In this document: piece by piece, positions 1-6,875 of the stretch
How positions within the stretch are numbered: the stretch's first letter is position 1
Layout of the letters: every line of letters begins with the position of its first letter
DNA from: CAZIQY01 sp964541605
GTDB taxonomy: Bacteria; Desulfobacterota; Syntrophia; Syntrophales; UBA2185
Direction: 5' to 3'
Length of the DNA stretch: 23,498 nt
NCBI GenBank assembly: GCA_964541605.1
Contig: CAZIQY010000043.1
Span: 1-23,498, forward strand
Notes under the pieces: model-generated
Databases searched by the model: none
Told to the model about the DNA's origin: nothing
Seen by the model: only the letters and a program-made list of their open reading frames with translations
Position numbers and translations under genes: made by a program

Positions 1-79
1 ATCATGCACCTTATTGCCTTGTCCAGTTTTTGGGGAGAGTTATAGCAAGGTAAAAATTATTAAGATAACAAATTGAAAC

Positions 80-155
80 ATAACAAGGCAAATGCACCTT
101 AACAGGCAAAAGCGTCACTCCGCGCCTTTTTGCCTTTCGGTGATTTGCAACCTAA
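80..155 (+). repeat. Imperfect hairpin, attC-like site a (degenerate)
   Basis: Seen directly: GCAAAT (88-93) pairs with ATTTGC (143-148), G94 is left extrahelical, CACC (95-98) pairs with GGTG (139-142), AA/TT follows with C103 bulged, then AGGCAAAA (104-111) pairs perfectly with TTTTGCCT (128-135). The 5' end reads ATAACAAGG, like the R-box edge of many chromosomal attC sites. A clean 3' GTTRRRY core is absent; the equivalent place reads CCTAATGG. Sites at 383-446 and 886-948 share the (T)GCACC...GGTG(AT) layout. Known of the family: attC sites are imperfect palindromes with extrahelical bases. Calling this a decayed attC is inference; a transposon-derived hairpin or plain stem-loop is possible. 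Confidence 0.45.
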
Positions 156-197
156 TGGTCAGAATAAGAATACATTCCAATATTGCTGGATATCCGT

Positions 198-203
198 TAT
201 AAT
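198..203 (+). promoter_or_regulatory. Candidate -10 box upstream of the hicB-like frame
   Basis: A perfect TATAAT stands here. The hexamer 17 bp upstream (TTCCAA, 175-180) is a poor -35. The expected transcript start would fall only a couple of bases before the AGGAGG at 211-216, so the leader would be extremely short. The hexamer is in an AT-rich stretch and could be chance. Confidence 0.3.
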
Positions 204-223
204 GAAGGAAAGGAGGATAGTCC

Positions 224-382
224 ATAGCCACAGAATATACAGCAGTAATAAAACAAGAAGACGATTGGTGGATAGGATGGATAGAAGAGGTCCCAGGCGT
301 GAACTGTCAGGAACGCACCCGTCAAGAACTAATAAAAAGCCTCCGGGTAACCCTGCTGGAAGCAATAGAACCAATAAAATAA
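224..382 (+). pseudogene. HicB-family antitoxin remnant, ATA in place of ATG start
   Basis: The frame from 224 encodes 52 residues beginning IATEYTAVIKQEDDWWIGWI and running through EEVPGVNCQERTR. This is the recognisable N-terminal domain of small HicB-like antitoxins, which fold as a partial RNase H and normally neutralise a HicA mRNA interferase. A strong Shine-Dalgarno sequence (AAGGAGG, ending at 216) sits 7 bases before codon 224, but that codon is ATA, and an in-frame TAG at 218-220 rules out a start further upstream. No in-frame ATG follows. Relatives are, from memory, about 70 residues, so the C-terminal tail also seems missing. No hicA is adjacent. The stop is directly followed by the second hairpin element. 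Either the start was lost by one substitution (G to A at 226), or ATA is used inefficiently, or there is a sequencing error. Homology is fairly sure; functionality is doubtful. Confidence 0.7.
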
Positions 383-446
383 GCCCTAAATCAGCGGCTG
401 CACCGGATCGGCGATAAATCCGGCTCCCGGTGATGGCTGTGTTATC
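383..446 (+). repeat. Imperfect hairpin, attC-like site b
   Basis: Begins one base after the hicB-like stop codon. CACCGG (401-406) pairs with CCGGTG (427-432), and CAGC (392-395) with GCTG (436-439), separated by an asymmetric internal loop; an inner GGAT/ATCC alternative also exists. The outer ends read CCCTAAA and GTTATCT, each matching 5 of 7 positions of the inverse-core and core consensus of attC sites (RYYYAAC and GTTRRRY). It shares CACCGG...CCGGCTCC.GGT with the site at 886-948. Its position straight after a small gene fits a cassette attC. The attC reading is inference from shape and position. Confidence 0.5.
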
Positions 447-481
447 TTGTGATAAATAATGGACCGAAAGGAGAAGAAGAA

Positions 482-700
482 ATGGGAATTGCTTTATCTG
501 TAGAGAAAATGTCGATTGAAGAGAAAATTCAAACTATGGAAACTATTTGGGATGATTTATGTAAAAAAGCAGATAGTATATTGTCACCACCTTGGCACGA
601 GAAAGTTTTGGATGATAGAGAAAATGGAATTATTAATGGAGAGGATGTTTTTGTTGATTGGAATAATGCCAAGAAAAAAATAGAAAAATCAATATCATGA
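482..700 (+). CDS. Addiction module antitoxin (Unstab_antitox-like), 72 aa
   Basis: A 72-residue acidic protein beginning MGIALSVEKMSIEEKIQ and containing the METIWDDLC and PPWHEKVLDDRE segments that mark the small putative addiction-module component family (Pfam Unstab_antitox). These proteins are normally encoded just before a ParE/RelE-type toxin and neutralise it. The ATG at 482 is chosen over an in-frame ATG at 449 because AAAGGAG lies about 7 bases upstream and family members start here. The TGA overlaps the ATG of the downstream toxin frame (ATGA), the usual translational coupling. That toxin is broken, so this antitoxin appears intact but orphaned. Base composition is AT-rich compared with the chromosomal genes that follow, consistent with acquired DNA. 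Family assignment is confident; present activity is unknown. Confidence 0.8.
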   Translation: MGIALSVEKMSIEEKIQTMETIWDDLCKKADSILSPPWHEKVLDDRENGIINGEDVFVDWNNAKKKIEKSIS

Positions 701-883
701 AAATTAGAATTCTTTCATCTGCAAGCCAGGATTTGATTGATGGCTACCGATTTTATGAAAAACAATCGGAAAGTCTTGGTACATATTGCCATTTATTATC
801 GCGTAGAAAATAATACAGTGCTTGTATATGCGATTCTTGATTGTCGTCGGAATCCAGCCTGGATAAGGAATAGAATCAAATAA
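697..883 (+). pseudogene. ParE/RelE-type toxin, internal deletion and frameshift
   Basis: The ATG at 697 starts MKIRILSSASQDLIDGYRFY, the typical N-terminus of ParE/RelE-family toxins partnered with this kind of antitoxin, but the frame ends at TAA 811-813 after 38 codons. From 782 the next frame encodes HIAIYYRVENNTVLVYAIL, then DCRRNPAWIRNRIK and TAA at 881-883, which is the family's C-terminal strand and basic tail. Full toxins are about 95 residues; together the two pieces give only about 60. The middle (roughly 30-40 residues) has therefore been removed near position 781 by a deletion that also shifted the frame. The catalytic or gyrase-binding surface cannot form, so the toxin is almost certainly dead. 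This would explain why the antitoxin can persist without selection for addiction. Confidence 0.8.
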
Positions 884-885
884 AA

Positions 886-948
886 AGATAACAAGCCAAT
901 CCACCGGCGCGGGCAGTTCCCCGGCTCCAGGTAAACTTCATGCTATGC
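886..948 (+). repeat. Degenerate hairpin, attC-like site c
   Basis: Begins a few bases after the toxin remnant's stop. It starts ATAACAAGCCAATCCACCGG, aligning with ATAACAAGGCAAATGCACC of the site at 80-155. ACCGG (903-907) can pair with CCAGGT (927-932) with A929 bulged, and CGGG (910-913) with CCCG (920-923). CCGGCTCC.GGT is shared with the site at 383-446. The 3' end GCTATGC (942-948) is two mismatches from GTTRRRY, and the hemW ATG lies within it, so this would be the chromosomal boundary of the cassette remnant. The stem is weaker than in the other two sites. Confidence 0.4.
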
Positions 949-2075
949 AAAACTCTAACCTTCCCGGTCTGTATATACACATCCCCTTCTGCCGGAGCAG
1001 GTGTTTCTACTGCAGCTTCTACTCCTCAACCTCCCTCGAACTGATCGATGATTTCCTCGCCGCGCTTCTTACTGAAATGAACTTTTACGAATCATCGTTC
1101 GGCCGGTTTGACACGCTCTACATCGGCGGCGGCACCCCGTCCGTTCTTTCCATAAAACACCTCAGCGAAATCCTGATGCACGTTCAGAAAACCTTCCGTT
1201 TCACAGAAAAGCCGGAAATTACCGTCGAAATCAATCCTGCAGACATGAATTTTAACGAACTGAAATCCCTCCGCCACCTGGGAGTGAACCGCATCAGTAT
1301 CGGCGTTCAATCTTTTAACGACGACATTCTGGCGTTTCTGGGACGACGGCATACGGGCAGTCAGGCGCGCCGCACCATCGCTGATGCAGGGCGCGCCGGC
1401 TTTGAAAACATCGCGCTCGACCTGATGTACGGGATACCCGGACAGGATATTTCCTCATGGTCAGAGACCCTGGAGGAAGCCATCTCCTGTGAACTCGAGC
1501 ACCTTTCCTGTTATCAGCTTACCCTTGAGGACGATACGCCGCTGGGGAAAAGGCGCCGGATGGGGGAGTTTCTTCTTCCTGACGAAGAGAGACAGTACGA
1601 ATTTTTTATGAGAACGTCCGCCACACTCGCAGGCGCGGGATACGTTCATTACGAGGTGTCCAACTTTGCCCGAAACGACAGCCTTGTCTCAAGACACAAC
1701 AGCAAATACTGGAACCATACCCCTTATCTCGGCTTTGGCCCCGCAGCCCACTCACTTGTGGAAAACAGGCGCTGGTGGAATAAAGGTTCTCTCGCCGAAT
1801 ATCTGGAGGACATTCATGCGGGAAAAGCGCCTGTCGCTACGTCAGAGACCCTCTCCACGGAGGAGTTGCGTCTTGAAGCGCTGTTTCTCGGTTTCCGGAC
1901 GAAGGTAGGAATCCATCTGAAAAATTTCAACACACGATTTGGATGCGATCTTCTGGAGGCAAAAGCCGAGACAATCAAGACACTTCAAAATTCGGGATTC
2001 ATAAGAATCGAAGACGGCTATCTGCGTCCGACCTCCTCCGGCCTGGCCGTAGCAGACAGTTTGTCGCTGATATAA
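945..2075 (+). CDS. hemW: Radical SAM heme chaperone HemW
   Basis: A 376-residue member of the HemN/HemW radical SAM group. The N-terminus has GLYIHIPFCRSRCFYC with the [4Fe-4S] ligands Cys16, Cys20 and Cys23, followed by SF rather than the fourth Cys of true oxygen-independent coproporphyrinogen oxidase (CxxxCxxCxC). That pattern and the length point to HemW, which binds heme and delivers it to respiratory enzymes in the cytoplasm or at the membrane. The SAM-binding GGGTPS lies at 61-66, and the HNSKYWN and GFGPAAHS motifs of the family follow. The C-terminal winged-helix-like HemN_C region is present. The ATG at 945 fits family starts but has only a poor Shine-Dalgarno and overlaps the end of the hairpin element. 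The last 58 bp overlap the convergent phosphatase gene. Confident on family; HemW rather than HemN is a motif-based call. Confidence 0.9.
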   Translation: MQNSNLPGLYIHIPFCRSRCFYCSFYSSTSLELIDDFLAALLTEMNFYESSFGRFDTLYIGGGTPSVLSIKHLSEILMHVQKTFRFTEKPEITVEINPADMNFNELKSLRHLGVNRISIGVQSFNDDILAFLGRRHTGSQARRTIADAGRAGFENIALDLMYGIPGQDISSWSETLEEAISCELEHLSCYQLTLEDDTPLGKRRRMGEFLLPDEERQYEFFMRTSATLAGAGYVHYEVSNFARNDSLVSRHNSKYWNHTPYLGFGPAAHSLVENRRWWNKGSLAEYLEDIHAGKAPVATSETLSTEELRLEALFLGFRTKVGIHLKNFNTRFGCDLLEAKAETIKTLQNSGFIRIEDGYLRPTSSGLAVADSLSLI

Positions 2076-2725
2076 CCGGCGATATAGTTATGAACATCCT
2101 TGAAATTCTCATAATATTCACACATCCTGCCGTCCTCCACGCACTTTTTATGGAGGATGCCTTTTGCAAAGACCAGATCCGCCTCTTTTGACGGGCAAAA
2201 GTCGGAATGCCCGTCACCGACATAAATGATGTGCTTATAACCCGGACGGTGTTTTTTCAGGATGCCGTTTTTGCAGGTCCCGCACCTGTTGCATTCCTCG
2301 TTCACCTGCGGAAAATCTATGAACAGTCGGCCATCCCGGAAGGAGGCGACATTCGTAAAACATTCAATTTCTTCAAGGTTATATTTCCTGAGAATGGCAT
2401 CGATATAGATGTCCAGGCCGTCGGACACAATCTTCAGGTCAATTCCTTTTTCGTTGCAATACGCGTAAAAACCGGCAAAATGCGGATCCAGTTTCTCGTG
2501 GTTTCTGGCGAACTCCAGCATCTGCGCCTTCGTTCCCCTGAACAGAGAGGTTGCCTGGCTGTACGCGCTCCTCGAACCGATTTCACCCGAACAGTAGGCG
2601 CGGTCGATTTCCTCCCAGCCTTTGTCCGTAAACCGGTTCAGGACCTCGTTTCCCATGTCCACGGTGCAGACCGTTCCGTCGAAATCGCACAGGATCAATA
2701 TGTCGCCCGGTACAGACATTTTCAC
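2018..2725 (-). CDS. MtnX-like HAD-IB phosphatase
   Basis: A 235-residue HAD-superfamily phosphatase. Motif I is CDFDGT near residues 13-18 (nucleophile Asp14, acid/base Asp16), motif II is VSDG, and motif IV is GDGHSD. The cap region and overall layout match MtnX-like proteins, related to the 2-hydroxy-3-keto-5-methylthiopentenyl-1-phosphate phosphatase of methionine salvage. No other salvage gene is nearby, so the substrate is unknown. Cysteines in EECNRCGTC are notable. The start is either GTG at 2725, overlapping the slipin stop (GTGA), or the ATG two codons later (2719); neither has a strong Shine-Dalgarno. It is the last gene of the coaBC operon, and its 3' 58 bp are antisense to the end of hemW, so the C-terminal residues of both proteins share DNA. 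Confidence 0.82.
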   Translation of the reverse strand: MKMSVPGDILILCDFDGTVCTVDMGNEVLNRFTDKGWEEIDRAYCSGEIGSRSAYSQATSLFRGTKAQMLEFARNHEKLDPHFAGFYAYCNEKGIDLKIVSDGLDIYIDAILRKYNLEEIECFTNVASFRDGRLFIDFPQVNEECNRCGTCKNGILKKHRPGYKHIIYVGDGHSDFCPSKEADLVFAKGILHKKCVEDGRMCEYYENFKDVHNYIAGYISDKLSATARPEEVGRR

Positions 2726-3474
2726 GTTTTTTCCGCAAGCTTCATAAACGGCTTAAAAATGTCGATGGGGATGGGAAACGCAATGGTCGAATTATTTTCA
2801 GCCGCAATCTGATTCAGGGTCTGGAGGTATCTAAGCTGCAGGGACATGGGCTGCGTCTCCATAAGCGCCGCCGCTTCAATCAACTTTTGTGCAGCCTGGA
2901 ACTCACCTTCGGCATTGATGACCTTGGCGCGCCGTTCCCTCTCCGCTTCCGCCTGCTTGGCGATGGCCCGTTTCATCTCCTCCGGCAGGTCGATTTGCTT
3001 CACTTCCACGTGTGAAACCTTGATGCCCCATGAATCGGTGCTGCGGTCGAGGATTTCCTGCAGCTGCAGGTTGATCTTTTCCCTTTGCGATAAAATTTCA
3101 TCCATTTCGAACTGACCACAGACGCTCCTCAACGTGGTCTGGGCCAGCTGGGAGGTTGCATACAGATAGTTCTCCACATCGATAACCGCTTTGTTTGCAT
3201 CCATCACCCTGAAATAGACCACGGCATTCACCTTGATGGAAATATTGTCGAGGGTAATGACGTCCTGAGGGGGAACGTCCATCGTGATGGTTCTCATATC
3301 TACTTTTACCATTCTATCTACAACGGGAATCAGAATGATTAGACCGGGTCCTTTGGTATCGATCACCCTTCCCAGACGAAAGATGACACCTCTCTCATAC
3401 TCGTTCAGTATCCTGATGGCGGATGCCAGAAACATCACGACCAATACAATCAATACAATCAGCGACATAGACAT
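2722..3474 (-). CDS. Slipin / stomatin-like SPFH membrane protein
   Basis: 250 residues. A hydrophobic N-terminal anchor (about 3-20) is followed by the SPFH/prohibitin core, with NEYERGVIFRLGRV, GPGLIILIPVVDR and the VPPQDVITLDN segment of slipins, then the charged coiled-coil region rich in EAERERRAK. Slipins form oligomers at the inner membrane and are often encoded beside an NfeD-type protease, which in the archaeal PH1510/PH1511 pair cleaves the stomatin C-terminus. Here the protease gene is immediately upstream with a 2 bp gap. The perfect Shine-Dalgarno AAGGAGG for this ATG is built into the last codons of the protease gene, so translation is probably coupled. The C-terminal hydrophobic stretch (IAFPIPIDIF) is the sort of site such proteases cut; that is inference. 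Confidence 0.92.
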   Translation of the reverse strand: MSMSLIVLIVLVVMFLASAIRILNEYERGVIFRLGRVIDTKGPGLIILIPVVDRMVKVDMRTITMDVPPQDVITLDNISIKVNAVVYFRVMDANKAVIDVENYLYATSQLAQTTLRSVCGQFEMDEILSQREKINLQLQEILDRSTDSWGIKVSHVEVKQIDLPEEMKRAIAKQAEAERERRAKVINAEGEFQAAQKLIEAAALMETQPMSLQLRYLQTLNQIAAENNSTIAFPIPIDIFKPFMKLAEKT

Positions 3475-3476
3475 AA

Positions 3477-4790
3477 TTATCCTCCTTGTTTATCTGCCAT
3501 TTCTTCAACTTTAATTTTAAGCCCTTCAACGCTTATGACTTTAACTTCTTTTCCCTTTTCCACCGGCTTCTCGCTTGATGCATCCCAGTATTCACCCTTG
3601 ATAAAGGCTTTTCCGGTTTCATGAATATCCGTTACCGCTTCGCCTGTTTCGCCCACCATCCCTTCTTTTCCTGTATGCCGCTTTCTCATCTGTGCCTTCA
3701 GGACGAGGGTGATGACGCCTGCAAAAAACAGGCAGATGATAGCCAAAGCAGGAATCATGACCTGCCATGAGACCCTCAAGGCGGGGTCAGGCGAATCGAA
3801 GAGCATCAAAGAGCCCATGATGAGCGAGATGATGCCTCCGATGGTCAGAATCCCATGACTGACGACTTTCAGTTCCGCAATGAACAGAATGATGCCGAAC
3901 AAAATCAGAAGAATGCCGGCGTAGTTGACCGGAAGCGTCTGCAAGGAAAAGAAAGCGAGGAGCAGAGCTATCCCCCCGATGACTCCGGGCAGGATCACGC
4001 CGGGATTGGCAAATTCAAAATAGAGACCGGCAAGGCCGACGAGAAGCAGAATATAGGCAATGTTCGGATCGCTGATGGTCGCGAGAATCTTCTGGCGTGT
4101 TCCCATTTTTTTCTCATTGATAACAGCGCCCTTTGTCTTCAGAACTCTTTTTCCGGTGGATAAAACGACCTCCTTGTTGTCGGCCTGCTCCATCAACTGA
4201 TTCAAGTCGGCTGCCACATAATCGATTACCTTTAGCCTGAGGGCTTCTTCGGCCGTGATGGATTCGCTTTTTCTCACCGCCTTTTCGACCCAGTCCTCAT
4301 TTCGTCCCCTCTTTTTGGCGATACCCTTTACATAGGCCACGGCATCGTTTTCCACCTTCTTCATCATGGTTTTATCCGCACCGCCGATGCCGATTCCGAC
4401 CGGATGAGCCGCCCCGATGTTGGTGCCCGGCGTCATGGCGGCAACATGGGCCGCCATCGTGATGATAACCCCTGCGGACGCCGCTCTGGCGCCGGAGGGA
4501 GACACATAAACAAAAACGGGTATGGAAGAATTCAATATGCCCTTTGCGATGTCTCTCATCGCCAGATCGAGCCCGCCCGGCGTGTCCAGCAGGATGATCA
4601 AGCCGTCCGCGCCGCCTTTTGCCGATTCATTGATACTCTGCATAATATATTCGGCAACGGGCGGTGTAATGGTTGCGCTGACCGTAATCAGATCAAAAAC
4701 CGGCCGTTTTTCTTCAGCGTAAGACAGGCCCGTAGACAGTAAAAACGCGGCACAGATTAAAACATATCGACAGATTCTCTTGTGTAACAT
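3477..4790 (-). CDS. nfeD: NfeD-family membrane serine protease (ClpP-like plus NfeD)
   Basis: 437 residues, the long form of NfeD. A signal peptide occupies about residues 1-25. A ClpP-class protease domain follows with LLDTPGG (68-73) and AASAGVI; Ser105 is the likely nucleophile and a Lys in MMKKVEND (144/145) the likely general base by comparison with archaeal PH1510-N. Several membrane segments lie at about 245-365, and the C-terminal NfeD OB-fold (GMVGETGEAV to the end) is cytoplasmic. It probably works with the slipin encoded 2 bp downstream in membrane quality control. ATG 4790 is preceded by AGAGG and lies 2 bp after the glycosylase stop. No catalytic residue appears missing. Confidence 0.92.
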   Translation of the reverse strand: MLHKRICRYVLICAAFLLSTGLSYAEEKRPVFDLITVSATITPPVAEYIMQSINESAKGGADGLIILLDTPGGLDLAMRDIAKGILNSSIPVFVYVSPSGARAASAGVIITMAAHVAAMTPGTNIGAAHPVGIGIGGADKTMMKKVENDAVAYVKGIAKKRGRNEDWVEKAVRKSESITAEEALRLKVIDYVAADLNQLMEQADNKEVVLSTGKRVLKTKGAVINEKKMGTRQKILATISDPNIAYILLLVGLAGLYFEFANPGVILPGVIGGIALLLAFFSLQTLPVNYAGILLILFGIILFIAELKVVSHGILTIGGIISLIMGSLMLFDSPDPALRVSWQVMIPALAIICLFFAGVITLVLKAQMRKRHTGKEGMVGETGEAVTDIHETGKAFIKGEYWDASSEKPVEKGKEVKVISVEGLKIKVEEMADKQGG

Positions 4791-4792
4791 AT

Positions 4793-5599
4793 TCAGGCCT
4801 CTTTTTTCCGGATCCCCAACATTTTCATGACCACCTGCATGTCTTCCCAGACCAGTTTTTTGGCGCCCTCGTTTCTGAGGAGATACGCGGGATGGTAGGT
4901 GGGCATTACCTTGATGCCTTGATAGGAATGGAATCTGCCCCGCAGGGCGGTTATAGGCACTTCCTTTTTCAGGAGTGTCTGGGCGGCAAAGGTTCCCAGA
5001 GCGCAGATGACTTCGGGCCGTATCGCCTGAATTTGTTTCCTCAGAAACGGTTCACAGGCATGGATTTCATCCGGCTTCGGATTCCGGTTGCCTGGAGGCC
5101 GGCATTTGAGAATGTTGCAGATATAGACATCCTTCCTGGAAAGCCCCATGGCGGCGATGATTCTAGTCAAAAGCTGGCCCGCGCGTCCCACAAACGGTCT
5201 TCCCTGTGCGTCTTCATCCGCTCCCGGCGCCTCTCCGACAAACACGAGACGCGCATCCGGGTTGCCTTCTCCGAATACGATATTGGTCCGGCCCTGACTT
5301 AAAGAACACCTCTGACAATCACCGAGTTCATGTTTTACCTCCCCGATCGCGACGGACCCGTTCCGCTGTAAAAGACCGGATGCCTGACGATCATCGCCTG
5401 CAACTGTGCCCTTTCCGGAAGAGAGATTGCCGAGTTCGTCAGGTTCAGTCATATCGACTTTCGGGGTCAATGAACCCTCCAGGCGCAGATATGACAAGGA
5501 TCTTCCCCGCTCGATGTCCTGTTCGATGTGTGATCGGAGGGATTGAACCATGTCAAGGAGTTCTCTTCTTATTTCTTCCGCTTCTTCCGGCATATTCAC
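4793..5599 (-). CDS. Family 4 uracil-DNA glycosylase, Fe-S type
   Basis: 268 residues. It removes uracil from DNA, the first step of base-excision repair. The catalytic core starts near residue 90. Cys95, Cys98, Cys166 and Cys182 have the 2/68/16 spacing expected for the [4Fe-4S] ligands of family 4 enzymes. GEAPGADED (123-131) is motif I and HPAYLLR (236-242) the DNA-intercalation motif. The first ~90 residues are a charged, poorly conserved extension, a helical segment then a low-complexity linker, as in many bacterial members. The start is GTG 5599, which overlaps the coaBC stop (GTGA), or ATG 5593 two codons in. Its place between a CoA-biosynthesis gene and a membrane protease in one tight operon is functionally unexplained. 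Confidence 0.93.
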   Translation of the reverse strand: MNMPEEAEEIRRELLDMVQSLRSHIEQDIERGRSLSYLRLEGSLTPKVDMTEPDELGNLSSGKGTVAGDDRQASGLLQRNGSVAIGEVKHELGDCQRCSLSQGRTNIVFGEGNPDARLVFVGEAPGADEDAQGRPFVGRAGQLLTRIIAAMGLSRKDVYICNILKCRPPGNRNPKPDEIHACEPFLRKQIQAIRPEVICALGTFAAQTLLKKEVPITALRGRFHSYQGIKVMPTYHPAYLLRNEGAKKLVWEDMQVVMKMLGIRKKEA

Positions 5600-6804
5600 T
5601 TTCTTTTTCTGGCGATGGTGATGTCTCTGATCCTGTCAAGAATCCTGTCCGCCGCTTCCATCTTGTCCATCATGGGCAGTTCCTGCTGTCCGCCGTCCCT
5701 GTCGAGAATTCTGATGATGTTTGTATCATACCCGAACCCGGCGCCGTCCTGTGTCACGTCATTCGCGACGATGAGATCCATGTTTTTGTCGAATAGTTTA
5801 ACCTGTGCATTTATTGTCAGATTTTCCGTCTCAACCGCGAAACCGACAAGGATGCGCTTTCCCTTCTTCCTGCCGATTTCCGCGATGATGTCCGGATTTC
5901 GCGCCAGTGTCAGTGTCAGTGGGCCGGGCCGCTTTTTTATTTTTGATTCCGAACGGACATCAGGCCGGTAATCGGCCACGGCGGCGGCTTTGATAATGAC
6001 GGTGGACGCCTTGAGATGCTCCATGACGGCATTTTTCATTTCCACGGCGCTGGAGACGGATACGACCGTCATCCCCCGCGGTGCGGGCAACGATACGGGG
6101 CCGCTGACAAGAACCACCTCTGCGCCTCTCCGCCTGGCGGCAATCGCCAGGGCATACCCCATTTTTCCGGAAGAATAATTCGTGATATATCTGACCGGGT
6201 CAAAGGGTTCTCGCGTCGGACCCGCCGTGACAAGGATCTTCTCTCCGGATAAATCTTTTTCCGTCAGGATCGACTCTACCTCTTCGACGATCTCGGACAC
6301 ATCCGGAAGCCTTCCTCGCCCCTCCCAGGCGCACGCCAGCTCCCCGTATCCCGGCTCCATGAATAGATAGCCTCCGGCCGTCAGCTTCTTAATATTTTCC
6401 TGGACGATCGGATTTTCGTACATGCCGGCATTCATGGCAGGACAGATAAGGACAGGCGCTTTTGTTGCCATGACCACCGTTGACAGAAGATCGTCCGCCA
6501 GACCGGCGGCAATCTTTCCAATGATGTTGGCCGTTGCCGGTGCAATCAGCAGAATATCCGCAAATGTCGCCAGAGAAATGTGGGCAAGATTGTAATTGTC
6601 TGCAGAAGCAAACATGTCGGAATAGACGGGATGTCCCGAAAGGGTTCTGAATGTCAGCGGAGCGACGAATTCGGTCGCATTTTTGGTCATGACAACCCTG
6701 ACGTCAGCGCCCTTCCTGACAAATTCCCGCGTCAATTCGGCAGCCTTGTACGAGGCAATGCCCCCCGTTACGCCCAATACGATTTTCCTGCCCTGCAGTA
6801 TCAT
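5596..6804 (-). CDS. coaBC: CoaBC: phosphopantothenoylcysteine synthetase/decarboxylase
   Basis: 402 residues, a full bifunctional enzyme for two steps of coenzyme A synthesis. The N-terminal flavodoxin-like CoaC domain (1-180) binds FMN and decarboxylates phosphopantothenoylcysteine: GGIASYK, His75 in AHISLA, the PAMN motif (122-125) and the substrate-clamp Cys158 are present. The C-terminal CoaB domain (190-402) carries LVTAGPTREP, TNYSSGKMG, AAAVADYRP, KIKK (288-291), GFAVETEN and DLIVANDV. The substrate motif reads PAMNAGMYEN where many enzymes have MNxxMW. ATG 6804 has GAGG about 10 bases upstream. First gene of the five-gene operon; a promoter lies at 6838-6866. Confidence 0.96.
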   Translation of the reverse strand: MILQGRKIVLGVTGGIASYKAAELTREFVRKGADVRVVMTKNATEFVAPLTFRTLSGHPVYSDMFASADNYNLAHISLATFADILLIAPATANIIGKIAAGLADDLLSTVVMATKAPVLICPAMNAGMYENPIVQENIKKLTAGGYLFMEPGYGELACAWEGRGRLPDVSEIVEEVESILTEKDLSGEKILVTAGPTREPFDPVRYITNYSSGKMGYALAIAARRRGAEVVLVSGPVSLPAPRGMTVVSVSSAVEMKNAVMEHLKASTVIIKAAAVADYRPDVRSESKIKKRPGPLTLTLARNPDIIAEIGRKKGKRILVGFAVETENLTINAQVKLFDKNMDLIVANDVTQDGAGFGYDTNIIRILDRDGGQQELPMMDKMEAADRILDRIRDITIARKRK

Positions 6805-6837
6805 CTGTCCGACCTCACAATTTCTTATTATTTGTTT

Positions 6838-6866
6838 TCTATAACAATTCCTATAGACAAGTTCAA
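6838..6866 (-). promoter_or_regulatory. Sigma70-like promoter for coaBC with inverted repeat
   Basis: On the minus strand TTGAAC (6861-6866) and TATAGA (6838-6843) are separated by exactly 17 bp, 34 bases before the coaBC ATG. Each box matches 4 of 6 consensus positions. TCTATA (6838-6843) and TATAGA (6852-6857) form a perfect 6-bp inverted repeat around an 8-base centre, covering the -10 and spacer. A repressor could bind here, but the repeat may equally reflect AT-richness. Confidence 0.5.
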
Positions 6867-6875
6867 GGAGTTAAT

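Noticed and set aside
130..417. 95-codon plus-strand ORF covering the hicB-like region
   Set aside because: Its product is an Arg/Asn-rich string with no family character; the real coding signal lies in the next frame at 224-382.
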